64,000 nt of DNA from Gammaproteobacteria bacterium (GTDB lineage Bacteria; Pseudomonadota; Gammaproteobacteria; Steroidobacterales; Woeseiaceae). Numbering within the stretch: position 1 is the first letter of the stretch; each line of letters opens with the position of its first letter. This document shows positions 25,903 to 34,220 of this stretch, one piece after another. The stretch is taken from NCBI GenBank assembly GCA_029862045.1, contig JAOTYE010000003.1, forward strand, positions 124,001 to 188,000, read 5' to 3'. The translations under genes were made by a program, and so were the position numbers. The notes beneath the pieces are model-generated. The model was not told the DNA's origin, did no database searches, and was given only the letters and a program-made list of their open reading frames with translations.

Positions 25903-28715
25903 TCATTCGCCTCAGCAGTGTGATACTGATAGCGGCTCTGTTGGCGGTAACGCCTGCCGAGGCCGAAAAGATCAAGAAAAAAGATACGATAAGGAGCCTC
26001 GAAAAGAAAAGCGTCGAGATTCGAACCGGCAAGGTGATCGTCGATAGCACCGACCTTGCACGCGACAACTACCGTGCGTTTCTCGATCTCGTGTCCGACG
26101 ATCCGGATTTGCGCGCCGAGGCAATGCGAAGACTTGGCGACCTTGAGCTCGACGCGACCGAAGCGGAGCAACTCACGGCAAACATCGATTCGCTGAATCA
26201 TGCCAGCTTTAACAATGCCGTCCAGTTGTACCAGCAATTGCTTGAGGCATATCCCGATTATCGACGCAATGACACGGTGCTGTATCAGTTGGCGCGTGCG
26301 TACGAGATGGGTGGTCGAAACGATGACGCGCTGGTAGTTCTCAACGAACTTATCGCAAAGTTTCCCAATACGCTGCTGATCGACGAAGTGCAGTTTCGCC
26401 GCGGCGAAATGCTGTTTATTCGCAAGGATTACAACGACGCCGAGATGGCCTATCGGGACGTCATCGAGTTTGGCGAAGAGTCACGGTTTTACGAGCAGTC
26501 CTTGTACAAACTTGGCTGGGCGCAATTCAAGCTTGCCTGGCATGAGGACAGCCTCGGGCCGTTTTTCGAGTTACTTGATCGCAAGATCAAGAACATCAAA
26601 TTGCAAGAAGGTGAGAACCGGCTCGAGCAACTGAGTCGACCGAACCAGGAACTCGTCGAGGACACATTCCGAGTCCTGAGTATTAGCTTCTCTTACATGG
26701 AAGGAGCTGAGAGCATCAGCAAATTCCTCGAACAGCGCGGTCGTCCCGAGTACAGCTACGTTATCTACATGAATCTCGGTGACCTGTATCTCGAGAAAGA
26801 ACGCTTTGTCGATGCAGCGGAAACCTACGAGGCATTCGTTGCGCAGGATCCGTATCACCCGAAGTCACCGCTGCTGCAGGTTGAAGTTATCGAAGCCTAT
26901 AAGCGCGGTGGTTTTCCAAGTCTCGTACTCGAAGGCAAGAAAGGATTCGTCGAACGTTACGGAATGGATGGTGATTTCTGGGTGCGCAATCCGCGCGAAG
27001 AGAATACGGCAGTCGCAGCACATCTCAAAGCCAATCTGAATGACCTGGCCCAGTACTATCACGCTGAAGCACAGCGTGACGGCAAGCAACGCGATTATCG
27101 CGAAGCTGCCCAGTACTACCGCAAGTACCTTGCGTACTTCCCGGGCGAGCCTGACAGTGCCAATACCAACTTCCTGCTCGCCGAGATCCTGTTCGAGAGC
27201 AAGCAATTCAAAGATGCGACGATTGAATATGAGCGCACGGCCTACGACTATCCGCGGCACGAGCGTTCAGCGGAGGCCGCGTATGCCGCGATCCTGTCGT
27301 ATCGGGAACACGAACAAGAACTTAGAGCTGGCGCCAAGTCCGAATGGCACAAACGTTATCTCGACAGTGGTCTGAAGTTCGCCGATACGTATCCGGACCA
27401 TCCCGAGTCGGGTGCCGTATTGGCGACAGTTGCCGAAGACCTGTTTGCACAAGGCGAGTTCGATCTGGCGATTGCGGTCGGACAGGCGGTCGTCGCAAAG
27501 CAACCCGCCGTCGAGGCGTCACTGGCGCGCACCGCATGGACGGTTATCGCGCATTCACAGTTCGACCTGCTGCATTTCGCCGCGGCCGAAAGCGCCTATT
27601 ACAAGCTGCGGACCTTTACGCCGGCTGACGACCAGGAGGCGGGCCAGGAGATCAAAGACCGCATCGCGTCGTCAATTTACAGGCAAGGTGAAATGGCACG
27701 CAATGCCGGTGATCTCGAAACTGCTGTCACACACTTCACACGCCTGGGTCAAGCTGTTCCGGATTCTGATATTCGGATTACGGCCGAATACGACGCGGCC
27801 GCGGCGCTGATCAATCTTGCAGCCTGGGACCGGGCGTCGGGCGTACTTGAGAAGTTCCGCAGGGATTATCCTGACAGCGAATTTGCAGATGACGTAACGC
27901 AGAAGCTCGCGGTTACCTACCTGAACTCCGGCCGAGCGGACGAAGCTGCGAGTGAGTTCGAGCGCATCGCGGCTACCGAGTCGAGCACCGACGACGTACG
28001 ACGCGAGGCGCTGTGGAAAGCTGCCGACCTCTATAAGGGCAGCGGCAGCATGAGCAGCGAACAACGTGTGCTCGGCAACATCGTCGCGCAATACCCGAAC
28101 CCAATGTCCGAATCGATTGAAGCCCGATTCCGCCTGCTCGAGATCTCGAGAGCGGTCGGTGATGACGGGGCCGTGACGGCGCGGCTCGAGGAACTCGTCC
28201 GTGTGGACGCCACGGCAGGATCGCAGCGTTCTGATCGAACACGGTACCTGGCTGCAACGGCGTCTCTTGAACTGGCTGAACCCGTACTCAGGCGCTTTAC
28301 GGTGGTCAAGCTGAATCAACCCTTGGCCGAGAGCATGAAGCTCAAACGTTCGCTAATGGAAGACGTCATCGAGGTCTATACAAATGCGGCGGATTACGGC
28401 GTTGCCGAAGTGACGACGGCAGCGACATTCCGGCTCGGTGAGGTCTACGAGCAATTCAGTACGGATCTGATGGAATCGGAACGACCATCCGACCTCGATG
28501 AGGCGGCGCTTGAGCAATATGAGCTGTTGCTCGAGGAACAGATGTTTCCATTCGAAGAAAAGGCAATTGACTTATACAAGGCGAACGCCGATCGCACGCC
28601 GGACGGCGTGTACGACGAATGGGTCAGGAAAAGTTTTGCACGACTCGCCGGTCTGATGCCGGCGCGATACGCGAAAGTGGAACGCAGTGAAGATGTGGTT
28701 ACAGCGCTATACTAG
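25899..28715 (+). CDS. Large exported tetratricopeptide-repeat protein (GltE-like)
   Basis: A 938-residue periplasmic protein: signal peptide (SVILIAALLAVTPAEA) and many TPR units across the whole length, for example YQLARAYEMGGRNDDALVVL, MNLGDLYLEKERFVDAAETY, NFLLAEILFESKQFKDATIE and EYDAAAALINLAAWDRASGV. Such proteins accompany TolQR-like motors in Myxococcus Agl-Glt gliding clusters and in similar operons of Gammaproteobacteria. It is translationally coupled on both sides: ATGA overlap upstream, and 29 bp overlap with the next gene. Confidence 0.88.
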   Translation: MIIRLSSVILIAALLAVTPAEAEKIKKKDTIRSLEKKSVEIRTGKVIVDSTDLARDNYRAFLDLVSDDPDLRAEAMRRLGDLELDATEAEQLTANIDSLNHASFNNAVQLYQQLLEAYPDYRRNDTVLYQLARAYEMGGRNDDALVVLNELIAKFPNTLLIDEVQFRRGEMLFIRKDYNDAEMAYRDVIEFGEESRFYEQSLYKLGWAQFKLAWHEDSLGPFFELLDRKIKNIKLQEGENRLEQLSRPNQELVEDTFRVLSISFSYMEGAESISKFLEQRGRPEYSYVIYMNLGDLYLEKERFVDAAETYEAFVAQDPYHPKSPLLQVEVIEAYKRGGFPSLVLEGKKGFVERYGMDGDFWVRNPREENTAVAAHLKANLNDLAQYYHAEAQRDGKQRDYREAAQYYRKYLAYFPGEPDSANTNFLLAEILFESKQFKDATIEYERTAYDYPRHERSAEAAYAAILSYREHEQELRAGAKSEWHKRYLDSGLKFADTYPDHPESGAVLATVAEDLFAQGEFDLAIAVGQAVVAKQPAVEASLARTAWTVIAHSQFDLLHFAAAESAYYKLRTFTPADDQEAGQEIKDRIASSIYRQGEMARNAGDLETAVTHFTRLGQAVPDSDIRITAEYDAAAALINLAAWDRASGVLEKFRRDYPDSEFADDVTQKLAVTYLNSGRADEAASEFERIAATESSTDDVRREALWKAADLYKGSGSMSSEQRVLGNIVAQYPNPMSESIEARFRLLEISRAVGDDGAVTARLEELVRVDATAGSQRSDRTRYLAATASLELAEPVLRRFTVVKLNQPLAESMKLKRSLMEDVIEVYTNAADYGVAEVTTAATFRLGEVYEQFSTDLMESERPSDLDEAALEQYELLLEEQMFPFEEKAIDLYKANADRTPDGVYDEWVRKSFARLAGLMPARYAKVERSEDVVTALY

Positions 28716-29352
28716 TCTGCCCATGCGGCTGCTGATACCTGCCACCATCCTGGTTGTGGCGGGCTGTGCGTCGTCGGAACCAAAATCTACGGCAGCCGGC
28801 AAGCCGGTTGCCGAGGAAGTCTCTGGCGGGCAGGCGGTGCCGTCGCCGGAAATTCCCGCACAGGCCCAAACGCTGTTTGAGCAGGCCGTTGCCGTCATGG
28901 CATCGGGTGATTTCCTCGACGCCGAGCTGCGGCTCAAGGATTTCCTGCTCCGATACCCGGCGTTTCCGGGCGTGCATGTCAATCTTGCGATCATTCATTC
29001 GCAAAACGGCAATGACGAGGCGGCTCAGGCCGCTATCGACGAGGCTCTGGCGCTAAACCCCGAGCATCCGGCCGCATTGAACCAGCAGGGCATGCTACTT
29101 CGCAGAAATGGCAAATTTATTGAAGCAGAAGCCGCATATTTGAAGGCCGTCACAGCGTCGCCCGATTACGCCTTGGCACACTACAACCTTGGCGTTCTGA
29201 ATGAACTGTATTTGCAGCGCCTCGATGCCGCACTGCAGCATTTTGAGATTTATCAGCAACTGACCGGTGGCGACAAACAGGTCGAGAAGTGGATTGCAGA
29301 TCTGAGGCGCCGCGTGGCGGCGAATCAGCGCACGGCAAACGTGGCGGAATAA
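28687..29352 (+). CDS. TPR lipoprotein
   Basis: A 221-residue lipoprotein with signal sequence and lipobox VVAGC (Cys27 from the GTG start). Behind a Ser/Pro-rich linker are three to four TPRs (AVMASGDFLDAELRLKDFLL, GNDEAAQAAIDEALALNPEH, NGKFIEAEAAYLKAVTASPD). GTG 28687 has GGAA at good spacing and overlaps the preceding gene by 29 bp; ATG 28693 and ATG 28723 are alternatives that keep the lipobox. Probably a membrane-anchored partner of the large TPR protein, in the same operon. Confidence 0.86.
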   Translation: MKMWLQRYTSLPMRLLIPATILVVAGCASSEPKSTAAGKPVAEEVSGGQAVPSPEIPAQAQTLFEQAVAVMASGDFLDAELRLKDFLLRYPAFPGVHVNLAIIHSQNGNDEAAQAAIDEALALNPEHPAALNQQGMLLRRNGKFIEAEAAYLKAVTASPDYALAHYNLGVLNELYLQRLDAALQHFEIYQQLTGGDKQVEKWIADLRRRVAANQRTANVAE

Positions 29353-29357
29353 CAGAC

Positions 29358-29864
29358 ATGGATACTCAAAAAGTCACAGTATTCGGGCCCGGATTCATGC
29401 GGGCCATTCTGTTGGCGTCGTTTGCCACTTTTGCTCTGGCCCAGGAAGGCACAGACGATGGGCTGGAACCGAGAGTTAATACCTCGGCGGCGGAAGAGTT
29501 CGAACCGAGCGTAGACACTTCCGCCGAACTTGAGCCAGCGGTCGATACGTCTGGCGTGATCGAAGAAGAGCGAGAGGCAGTGGAACCGGGTGTCACATCT
29601 GCAGTGTTGGCGGCCGATGTGACGCGGCGACAGAGTGGTTCGCAGGTGATGGACAGGCTGGAACTTGGCCGCACCGAGATTACGGGTAACCAGGAGCTGC
29701 CAAAGGTGTTGTACATCGTGCCCTGGCAAAAGTCGGATCCGGGTGACCTGATGGGACGGCCGGTCAACACGTTGTTGGATGAGGTGTTGGCGCCGCTCGA
29801 CAGAGAAGAATTTGTACGACAGGTCGATTACTACGGCGACCTGTATGAAGGGCAAGACGAGTAG
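29358..29864 (+). CDS. Exported repeat protein of the Exb operon, unknown function
   Basis: A 168-residue exported protein with signal peptide (FMRAILLASFATFALAQ). The mature N-terminus holds three near-repeats of (L/F)EPxV(N/D)TS: LEPRVNTSA, FEPSVDTSA and LEPAVDTSG. The C-terminal half is more ordered (TEITGNQELPKVLYIVPWQK, MGRPVNTLLDEVLAPLDREE). I do not recognise a family. ATG 29358 lies 6 bp after the TPR lipoprotein stop. The acidic repeats may be a flexible linker in the envelope complex. Confidence 0.78.
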   Translation: MDTQKVTVFGPGFMRAILLASFATFALAQEGTDDGLEPRVNTSAAEEFEPSVDTSAELEPAVDTSGVIEEEREAVEPGVTSAVLAADVTRRQSGSQVMDRLELGRTEITGNQELPKVLYIVPWQKSDPGDLMGRPVNTLLDEVLAPLDREEFVRQVDYYGDLYEGQDE

Positions 29865-29869
29865 TACGA

Positions 29870-29910
29870 GCCCGCCCCGGCGGGCGATATTGATAAGCGG
29901 CTTCGGCCGC
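29870..29910 (+). other. Two tandem hairpins inside the Exb operon
   Basis: Between the repeat-protein stop and exbB lie two perfect stem-loops: GCCCGC-CCCG-GCGGGC at 29870-29885 and GCGGC-TTCG-GCCGC at 29897-29910. The second has the very stable UUCG tetraloop. Neither is followed by a T-tract, so they look more like mRNA processing or stability elements than a terminator. Confidence 0.6.
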
Positions 29911-29939
29911 GAATGAAATGTTCTTAGAGGAGCAAGACA

Positions 29940-30581
29940 ATGGGCACATTTGTGCGATTTTTTCAGGATGGCGGTCCGTTCATGTACCCAATCCTGTTCG
30001 TATTCGCATTCGGCGTCGCGATCGCGATCGAGCGCTGGATGTATCTGACACTGTCGGGCGCTAGCAATCGCTCTTTATGGAAGAAAATTGTACCGTCCTT
30101 AAAGGCCGGTAACTTCCAGGAAGCAGCTCAGCACACGGCCAAATCGAAGGCAGCTATCGGCTCGATTCTGACCTACGGCCTGTACCGTGTGAAGTCTGCG
30201 CGTCGCCGTGACGATATCGAGAAGGCGATGGAAGAAAGCCTGATGGAAGTCATGCCACGGCTTGAACGGCGTACGCACTATCTTGCGACACTTGCCAACA
30301 TTGCGACACTGCTTGGCCTGCTCGGCACGATTATCGGTCTGATCAACGCATTTACAGCAGTGTCGAATGCCAATCCGGCCGATAAAGCTGACATGTTGTC
30401 GGCCTCGATCTCGGTCGCGATGAACACTACTGCTTTTGGTCTGATGGCCGCTATCCCGTTGCTGCTGGTTCACGCGCTGTTGCAGACGAAAACGAATCAG
30501 CTCGTTGACAGCCTTGAGATGGCGAGCGTGAAGTTCCTGAACGCTGTCACAGAACGCCAGTTGAAGACTGCCGGAGCCTAA
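29940..30581 (+). CDS. exbB: MotA/TolQ/ExbB proton channel family protein
   Basis: Inner-membrane stator subunit of 213 residues that conducts protons with ExbD/TolR partners. TM1 is at about residues 15-35 (MYPILFVFAFGVAIAIERWM), and TM2/TM3 carry the family signature ATLANIATLLGLLGTIIGLI and SISVAMNTTAFGLMAAIPLL. The cytoplasmic loop between has the basic RVKSARRRDDIEKAMEE. ATG 29940 follows AGAGGAG. It is followed within 2 bp by two exbD genes and a TonB-like gene, so it powers a four-component motor. Confidence 0.93.
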   Translation: MGTFVRFFQDGGPFMYPILFVFAFGVAIAIERWMYLTLSGASNRSLWKKIVPSLKAGNFQEAAQHTAKSKAAIGSILTYGLYRVKSARRRDDIEKAMEESLMEVMPRLERRTHYLATLANIATLLGLLGTIIGLINAFTAVSNANPADKADMLSASISVAMNTTAFGLMAAIPLLLVHALLQTKTNQLVDSLEMASVKFLNAVTERQLKTAGA

Positions 30582-30583
30582 AC

Positions 30584-31096
30584 ATGATTCGCAGCCGTAA
30601 ACGCGGTCGTCACTTCAATCATGAGACGGCCGAACTCAATATCACGGCATTTATGAATCTGATGGTGATTCTGGTTCCGTTCCTGCTGATCACAGCGGTG
30701 TTCTCGCGTTTGGCGATTCTACAATTGAATCTGCCAGGCTCCTCTACCGAGCCCGTGGATCCGCAGGACCAGACGTTTCAACTGGAAGTTACCGTCCGCT
30801 CGGACAAAATCGAGGTCGGTGACCGAAATCAGGGAAGACTGGGCGTGTACCCGAACTCTGTTGACGGATACAACTATGATGCTTTGAGCCAAAAGCTTAC
30901 GGTCATCAAGAAAGGTTATCCGACGAAGACGGATGCGGCCATTCTCCTCGAGTCGGACATACCGTACGACGTACTCGTGCAGGTAATGGACCGAGTGCGC
31001 GTGAGTGTGTCGGTCGAGGAGGAAGAGATCGTTCGAAAAGATCTGTTCCCGGATATTTCGATCGGCGATGCGCCAGTCCTGGACGGGGGTGCCTGA
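30584..31096 (+). CDS. exbD: ExbD/TolR family protein with Asn at the proton-carrier position
   Basis: A 170-residue single-span stator protein: a basic cytoplasmic N-terminus, a TM helix (FMNLMVILVPFLLITAVFSR) and a periplasmic domain (LLESDIPYDVLVQVMDRVRV). In ExbD the TM helix has a protonatable Asp (Asp25 in E. coli). Here residue 25, in AFMNLMV, is Asn. The helix also has an unusual Pro (VPF). It may therefore be a structural or regulatory subunit rather than a proton carrier. It lies 2 bp after exbB. Confidence 0.88.
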   Translation: MIRSRKRGRHFNHETAELNITAFMNLMVILVPFLLITAVFSRLAILQLNLPGSSTEPVDPQDQTFQLEVTVRSDKIEVGDRNQGRLGVYPNSVDGYNYDALSQKLTVIKKGYPTKTDAAILLESDIPYDVLVQVMDRVRVSVSVEEEEIVRKDLFPDISIGDAPVLDGGA

Positions 31097-31099
31097 GCG

Positions 31100-31624
31100 A
31101 TGGTCAAGTCGGGTCGCGCAAAACGGATGGCGAAGCACCACAAGCGCCATAGTGCTGGAACGCTGAATCTCGTATCGCTGATGGACATCTTCACGATTCT
31201 GGTTTTCTTCCTGCTCGTGAATTCATCGGACGTCGAGGTGTTGCCGAACGCGAAGGACTTGCAATTGCCGGAGTCCATCGCTGAGGACAAGGCGAAGGAA
31301 ACAGTCGTTATCCTGATCAGCGATATTGACATCATTGTTCAGGGCGAGCCCGTCGCGAAGGTCGCAGATGTATTGCGAACCAAGGGCAATGACATTCCGG
31401 CGTTGCGTGAGGCGCTGAAGTCTCAGAATGACCGCGTTTTGCGGCGCGAAGCACAGGACGATATCGCAGGTCGTGAAGTCACGATCATGGGTGACAAGGA
31501 TATTCCGTACAGGTTGCTGAAGAAGGTAATGGCGACCTGTACGGCGTCGGACTACGGTCAGATTTCGCTGGCGGTACTGCAGAAGAGCTCGGATGAGCTC
31601 GATGATTTGCAGGCTGCGCGTTAA
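31100..31624 (+). CDS. exbD: ExbD/TolR family protein with canonical Asp
   Basis: The second ExbD paralogue, 174 residues. The TM helix VSLMDIFTILVFFLLVNSSD keeps the proton-carrying Asp29 missing from its neighbour. The basic N-terminus (AKRMAKHHKRHSAG) fits a cytoplasmic start; the periplasmic part contains LPESIAEDKAKETVVILISD and DKDIPYRLLKKVMATCTASD. It lies 3 bp after the first exbD. Paired TolR-like subunits with one TolQ-like subunit also occur in Myxococcus AglQ/AglS/AglR. Confidence 0.9.
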   Translation: MVKSGRAKRMAKHHKRHSAGTLNLVSLMDIFTILVFFLLVNSSDVEVLPNAKDLQLPESIAEDKAKETVVILISDIDIIVQGEPVAKVADVLRTKGNDIPALREALKSQNDRVLRREAQDDIAGREVTIMGDKDIPYRLLKKVMATCTASDYGQISLAVLQKSSDELDDLQAAR

Positions 31625-31657
31625 TCGGGACAGGGATAGAGTTTAGGAGCCCCGGAA

Positions 31658-32611
31658 TTGGATTTACCGTTCTATAGAGAGTACGAACTGCCATGGACTG
31701 CAGGCGCAGGCCAGGAAAGGAAGTTCCAGCGTCTGCTCGGAATCGTGTTCCTGGTGACACTCGCGCTCAGTCTTGTCTGGCCGTTTCTCCCGACGCCCGA
31801 GCGCGATCCCAACGAGGTGGAGGAAATTCCGCCGCGTATTGCGAAGCTGTTGCTCGAGCAAAGGCCACCGCCACCTCCTCCGCCAAAACCGAAAGAGCCT
31901 GAACCTGAGCCCGAGCCGGAGGCAGAGCCTGAGAAGGTCGTAGAAAATGAGCCAGAGCCCGAGCCAGAGCCGATTCCCGAGCCTGAACCCGTACCCGATC
32001 GGGCGGAGATTGCACGCGAACAGGCGCAAGCGGCATTTATGCCATTCGCGGAAGACCTTGCTGATCTTGTCGATCAGGACCTGCTCGACAAGGTCGCGGA
32101 TGATCGCCCGCTATCGGCAAGAGTAGGCGAAGCTGAGCGCAATCAACGCTCAATGATTACGTCCAAGGTTGGTACCGCGTCAGGCGGTATCAATACAGCC
32201 AATATGAGCCGCAACACGGGCGGAACGGGAATTGCGGGCCGATCTACGACGAAGGTCGCCAGTCCTGTCGCCGGCATCGGTCCGGCCGGTGGAGCACGTC
32301 GTTCCGGCACGAGCGGCAAGGCTTCGCGCTCACGTGAAGAAATCGAACTCGTTTTCGACAAGAACAAGGGTGCGATCTTCGCTCTCTACAACCGCGCTTT
32401 GCGCAGTGACCCATCACTCGAAGGCAAGCTTGTGTTACGTCTGACGATTGCACCGAATGGCGCCGTCACGTTCTGCGAGGTTGTGTCCAGTGAACTCGGC
32501 GATTCCGAGCTTGAACGCAAGCTTGTACAGCGCATCAAGTTGTTCCGTTTCGAAGCCAAAGACGTCGAACCGATAACGACCACCAAGCCGATCGACTTCT
32601 TCCCAGCGTAA
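31658..32611 (+). CDS. TonB-like energy transducer with AgmX/PglI-type C-terminal domain
   Basis: A 317-residue protein with one N-terminal TM helix (LLGIVFLVTLALSLVWPFL), a long periplasm-spanning Pro/Glu tract (RPPPPPPPKPKEPEPEPE onward, residues 69-113), a Gly/Ser/Thr-rich linker and a C-terminal domain (LEGKLVLRLTIAPNGAVTFC, LERKLVQRIKLFRFEAKD) of the AgmX/PglI type. The start is TTG 31658 with AGGAG at good spacing. It is the last gene of the operon and should carry the motion of the ExbB/ExbD motor to the outer-membrane side. AgmX/GltJ-type proteins are known from Myxococcus gliding machinery. Confidence 0.88.
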   Translation: MDLPFYREYELPWTAGAGQERKFQRLLGIVFLVTLALSLVWPFLPTPERDPNEVEEIPPRIAKLLLEQRPPPPPPPKPKEPEPEPEPEAEPEKVVENEPEPEPEPIPEPEPVPDRAEIAREQAQAAFMPFAEDLADLVDQDLLDKVADDRPLSARVGEAERNQRSMITSKVGTASGGINTANMSRNTGGTGIAGRSTTKVASPVAGIGPAGGARRSGTSGKASRSREEIELVFDKNKGAIFALYNRALRSDPSLEGKLVLRLTIAPNGAVTFCEVVSSELGDSELERKLVQRIKLFRFEAKDVEPITTTKPIDFFPA

Positions 32612-32615
32612 CGAC

Positions 32616-32700
32616 GGCCTGCGACCGCGGGACTTGCGCAACCTCATGGCTCGCGATGTTGAGCTTTACTTCGGTTGCGCAAGTCCCGCGGCCACAGGCC
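32616..32700. repeat. Long hairpin repeat, copy A
   Basis: A perfect 19-bp inverted repeat (32625-32643 with 32673-32691), extended by an outer 6-bp arm (GGCCTG with CAGGCC), encloses a 29-nt loop. The loop begins TCATGGCTCGC and ends GCTTTACTTC. The same 11 and 10 bases, around 8 variable ones, form the loop of a second hairpin at 56393-56467, although the stems differ. It lies 5 bp after the TonB-like gene and could also terminate the operon, but no T-tract follows. Confidence 0.8.
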
Positions 32701-32813
32701 GATTAGTATTCGTCGTGGTGGCGCATGCGCAGACTCCCCGGATCATCCGTCTTTGCAACGGACGTTGTGCGATCTTATGCTGTGGGACAAGTAGGTTCCT
32801 GGGGACCAGTCGA

Positions 32814-33917
32814 ATGCAAAAGCCGCTGCTGCGTACAGTCGCGATGTCACTGCTATTGCTCGCTATCGGGCCAGCCAGTGCAGATACGGAACTCGATCAG
32901 CTCGTCGAGCAGGCCGGCGTGAAAGCGGGTGATGTTGCGATGCGGGATCGGCCGGGCTGGACGGAGCCACGCAAGATAATCGTCCGCGACATTCCGGGCT
33001 TCTACGATGTTGTTGCGGGTTCCACACCCGGCATAGAACTGGTCAGGGTAAGAACTGAAGATGAGGCGCTTCGCCATGCGGTGGACGCCGACGCGATCAT
33101 GGGTTTTTGTTCTGAGCGACTCGTGGCCGCAGCGCCGAAGGTGATGTGGATGCAGATATTTAGCGCCGGCGCTGATCGATGCCTGGCATTGGAACGCGTC
33201 GCTTCGGGGGATATCGTGCTAACGAATATGCAGAAGATGTCGTCGCCCGTAATCGCGGAGCACGTCACGGCGCTGGTGCTGGCCCTGGCGCGGAACCTGG
33301 GCCCGTACAGCAAGGCGATGGCGGCGGGCGATTGGCAGCGTGGGTCGGGCATGACCTCCGGTATGCAGTCAATCGGTGGCAAGACGGTGCTCGTACTCGG
33401 TCTCGGTGGCATCGGCACCGAATCCGCAAGGCGGCTGGCGGCGCTGGATATGAGTGTGCTCGCGACACGTCGCAGTTCCCGCGAGGGCCCGGAGTTTGTC
33501 GACTACGTCGGTTTGTCGAGCGAGCGTTTCGAACTCGCGGCGCAAGCCGACTTCATTGTCAACGCTCTGCCACTGACGGCGGAAACGACCGGGATACTCG
33601 ATGCCGAGTTCTTTGCGGCCGCGAAGCGCGGCGCCCATTTCGTCAATGTCGGGCGCGGCAAAACGGTTGTTACAAGTGACCTTGTTGCGGCACTCGAAAG
33701 CGGTCAGATTGCCGGCGCAGGGCTTGACGTGACAGATCCCGAGCCGTTGCCGCGCGACCATGCACTTTGGCAGATGAGCAATGTCATCGTTACACCGCAT
33801 GTCGCGGGACGCGGCGGCAACAGAATACGGCATGGCATCCTGGCAAAGGAGAATCTGCGACGATTCGTTGCGGGCGATGCGCTGCTGAATGTCGTAAATC
33901 CGGAACTTGGATATTGA
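32814..33917 (+). CDS. D-2-hydroxyacid dehydrogenase with N-terminal signal peptide
   Basis: A 367-residue NAD(P)-dependent dehydrogenase. The Rossmann motif VLVLGLGGIGTESA and catalytic Arg (VNVGRGK), Glu (DPEPLP) and His (VTPHVAG) place it in the D-isomer 2-hydroxyacid dehydrogenase family. Its N-terminus, RTVAMSLLLLAIGPASAD, reads as a cleavable signal peptide, odd for a pyridine-nucleotide enzyme. ATG 32814 has GGGGA upstream. An internal ATG in DVAMRDRPGW could give a cytoplasmic form. It stands alone after the hairpin repeat. Confidence 0.88.
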   Translation: MQKPLLRTVAMSLLLLAIGPASADTELDQLVEQAGVKAGDVAMRDRPGWTEPRKIIVRDIPGFYDVVAGSTPGIELVRVRTEDEALRHAVDADAIMGFCSERLVAAAPKVMWMQIFSAGADRCLALERVASGDIVLTNMQKMSSPVIAEHVTALVLALARNLGPYSKAMAAGDWQRGSGMTSGMQSIGGKTVLVLGLGGIGTESARRLAALDMSVLATRRSSREGPEFVDYVGLSSERFELAAQADFIVNALPLTAETTGILDAEFFAAAKRGAHFVNVGRGKTVVTSDLVAALESGQIAGAGLDVTDPEPLPRDHALWQMSNVIVTPHVAGRGGNRIRHGILAKENLRRFVAGDALLNVVNPELGY

Positions 33918-33935
33918 GAAGACTCGCAAGGAGGA

Positions 33936-34163
33936 CTAGCGGCAGATCTTGTAGCGCTTCGCGCGCAGCTCGCGCAACTGAGATTCATAGCGTTCGCCTT
34001 GCGCGCGCGTGTAACCGGATCGCATCTTTGATTCGATCGTGCGAATCTTCTCCTTGACGACCGCACACTCCGCCTTGTCGCATTTGTTGTGAGCGCTTGC
34101 GGGCGGCTGGGCCGCAAGCAGCAGCAGCAGCGGCAGCAGGGGCATCCATGTGGGTGGCTTCAT
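33936..34163 (-). CDS. Small exported cysteine-containing protein
   Basis: A 75-residue protein with a strong signal peptide (MPLLPLLLLLAAQPPASA) and a short, highly charged mature part with three cysteines (HNKCDKAECAVVKEKIRTIE, ending RAKRYKICR). The middle is probably one helix. ATG 34163 has GGAGA at ideal spacing. The open frame runs further upstream on this strand, antisense to the glycosylase gene, but the signal peptide and ribosome site fix the start here. Unknown function. Confidence 0.72.
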   Translation of the reverse strand: MKPPTWMPLLPLLLLLAAQPPASAHNKCDKAECAVVKEKIRTIESKMRSGYTRAQGERYESQLRELRAKRYKICR

Positions 34164-34220
34164 CGTTTTCTCCGTAATGGAGAGATTATGATGACGCGCT
34201 GAATAAGAGGGGAGTCGATA

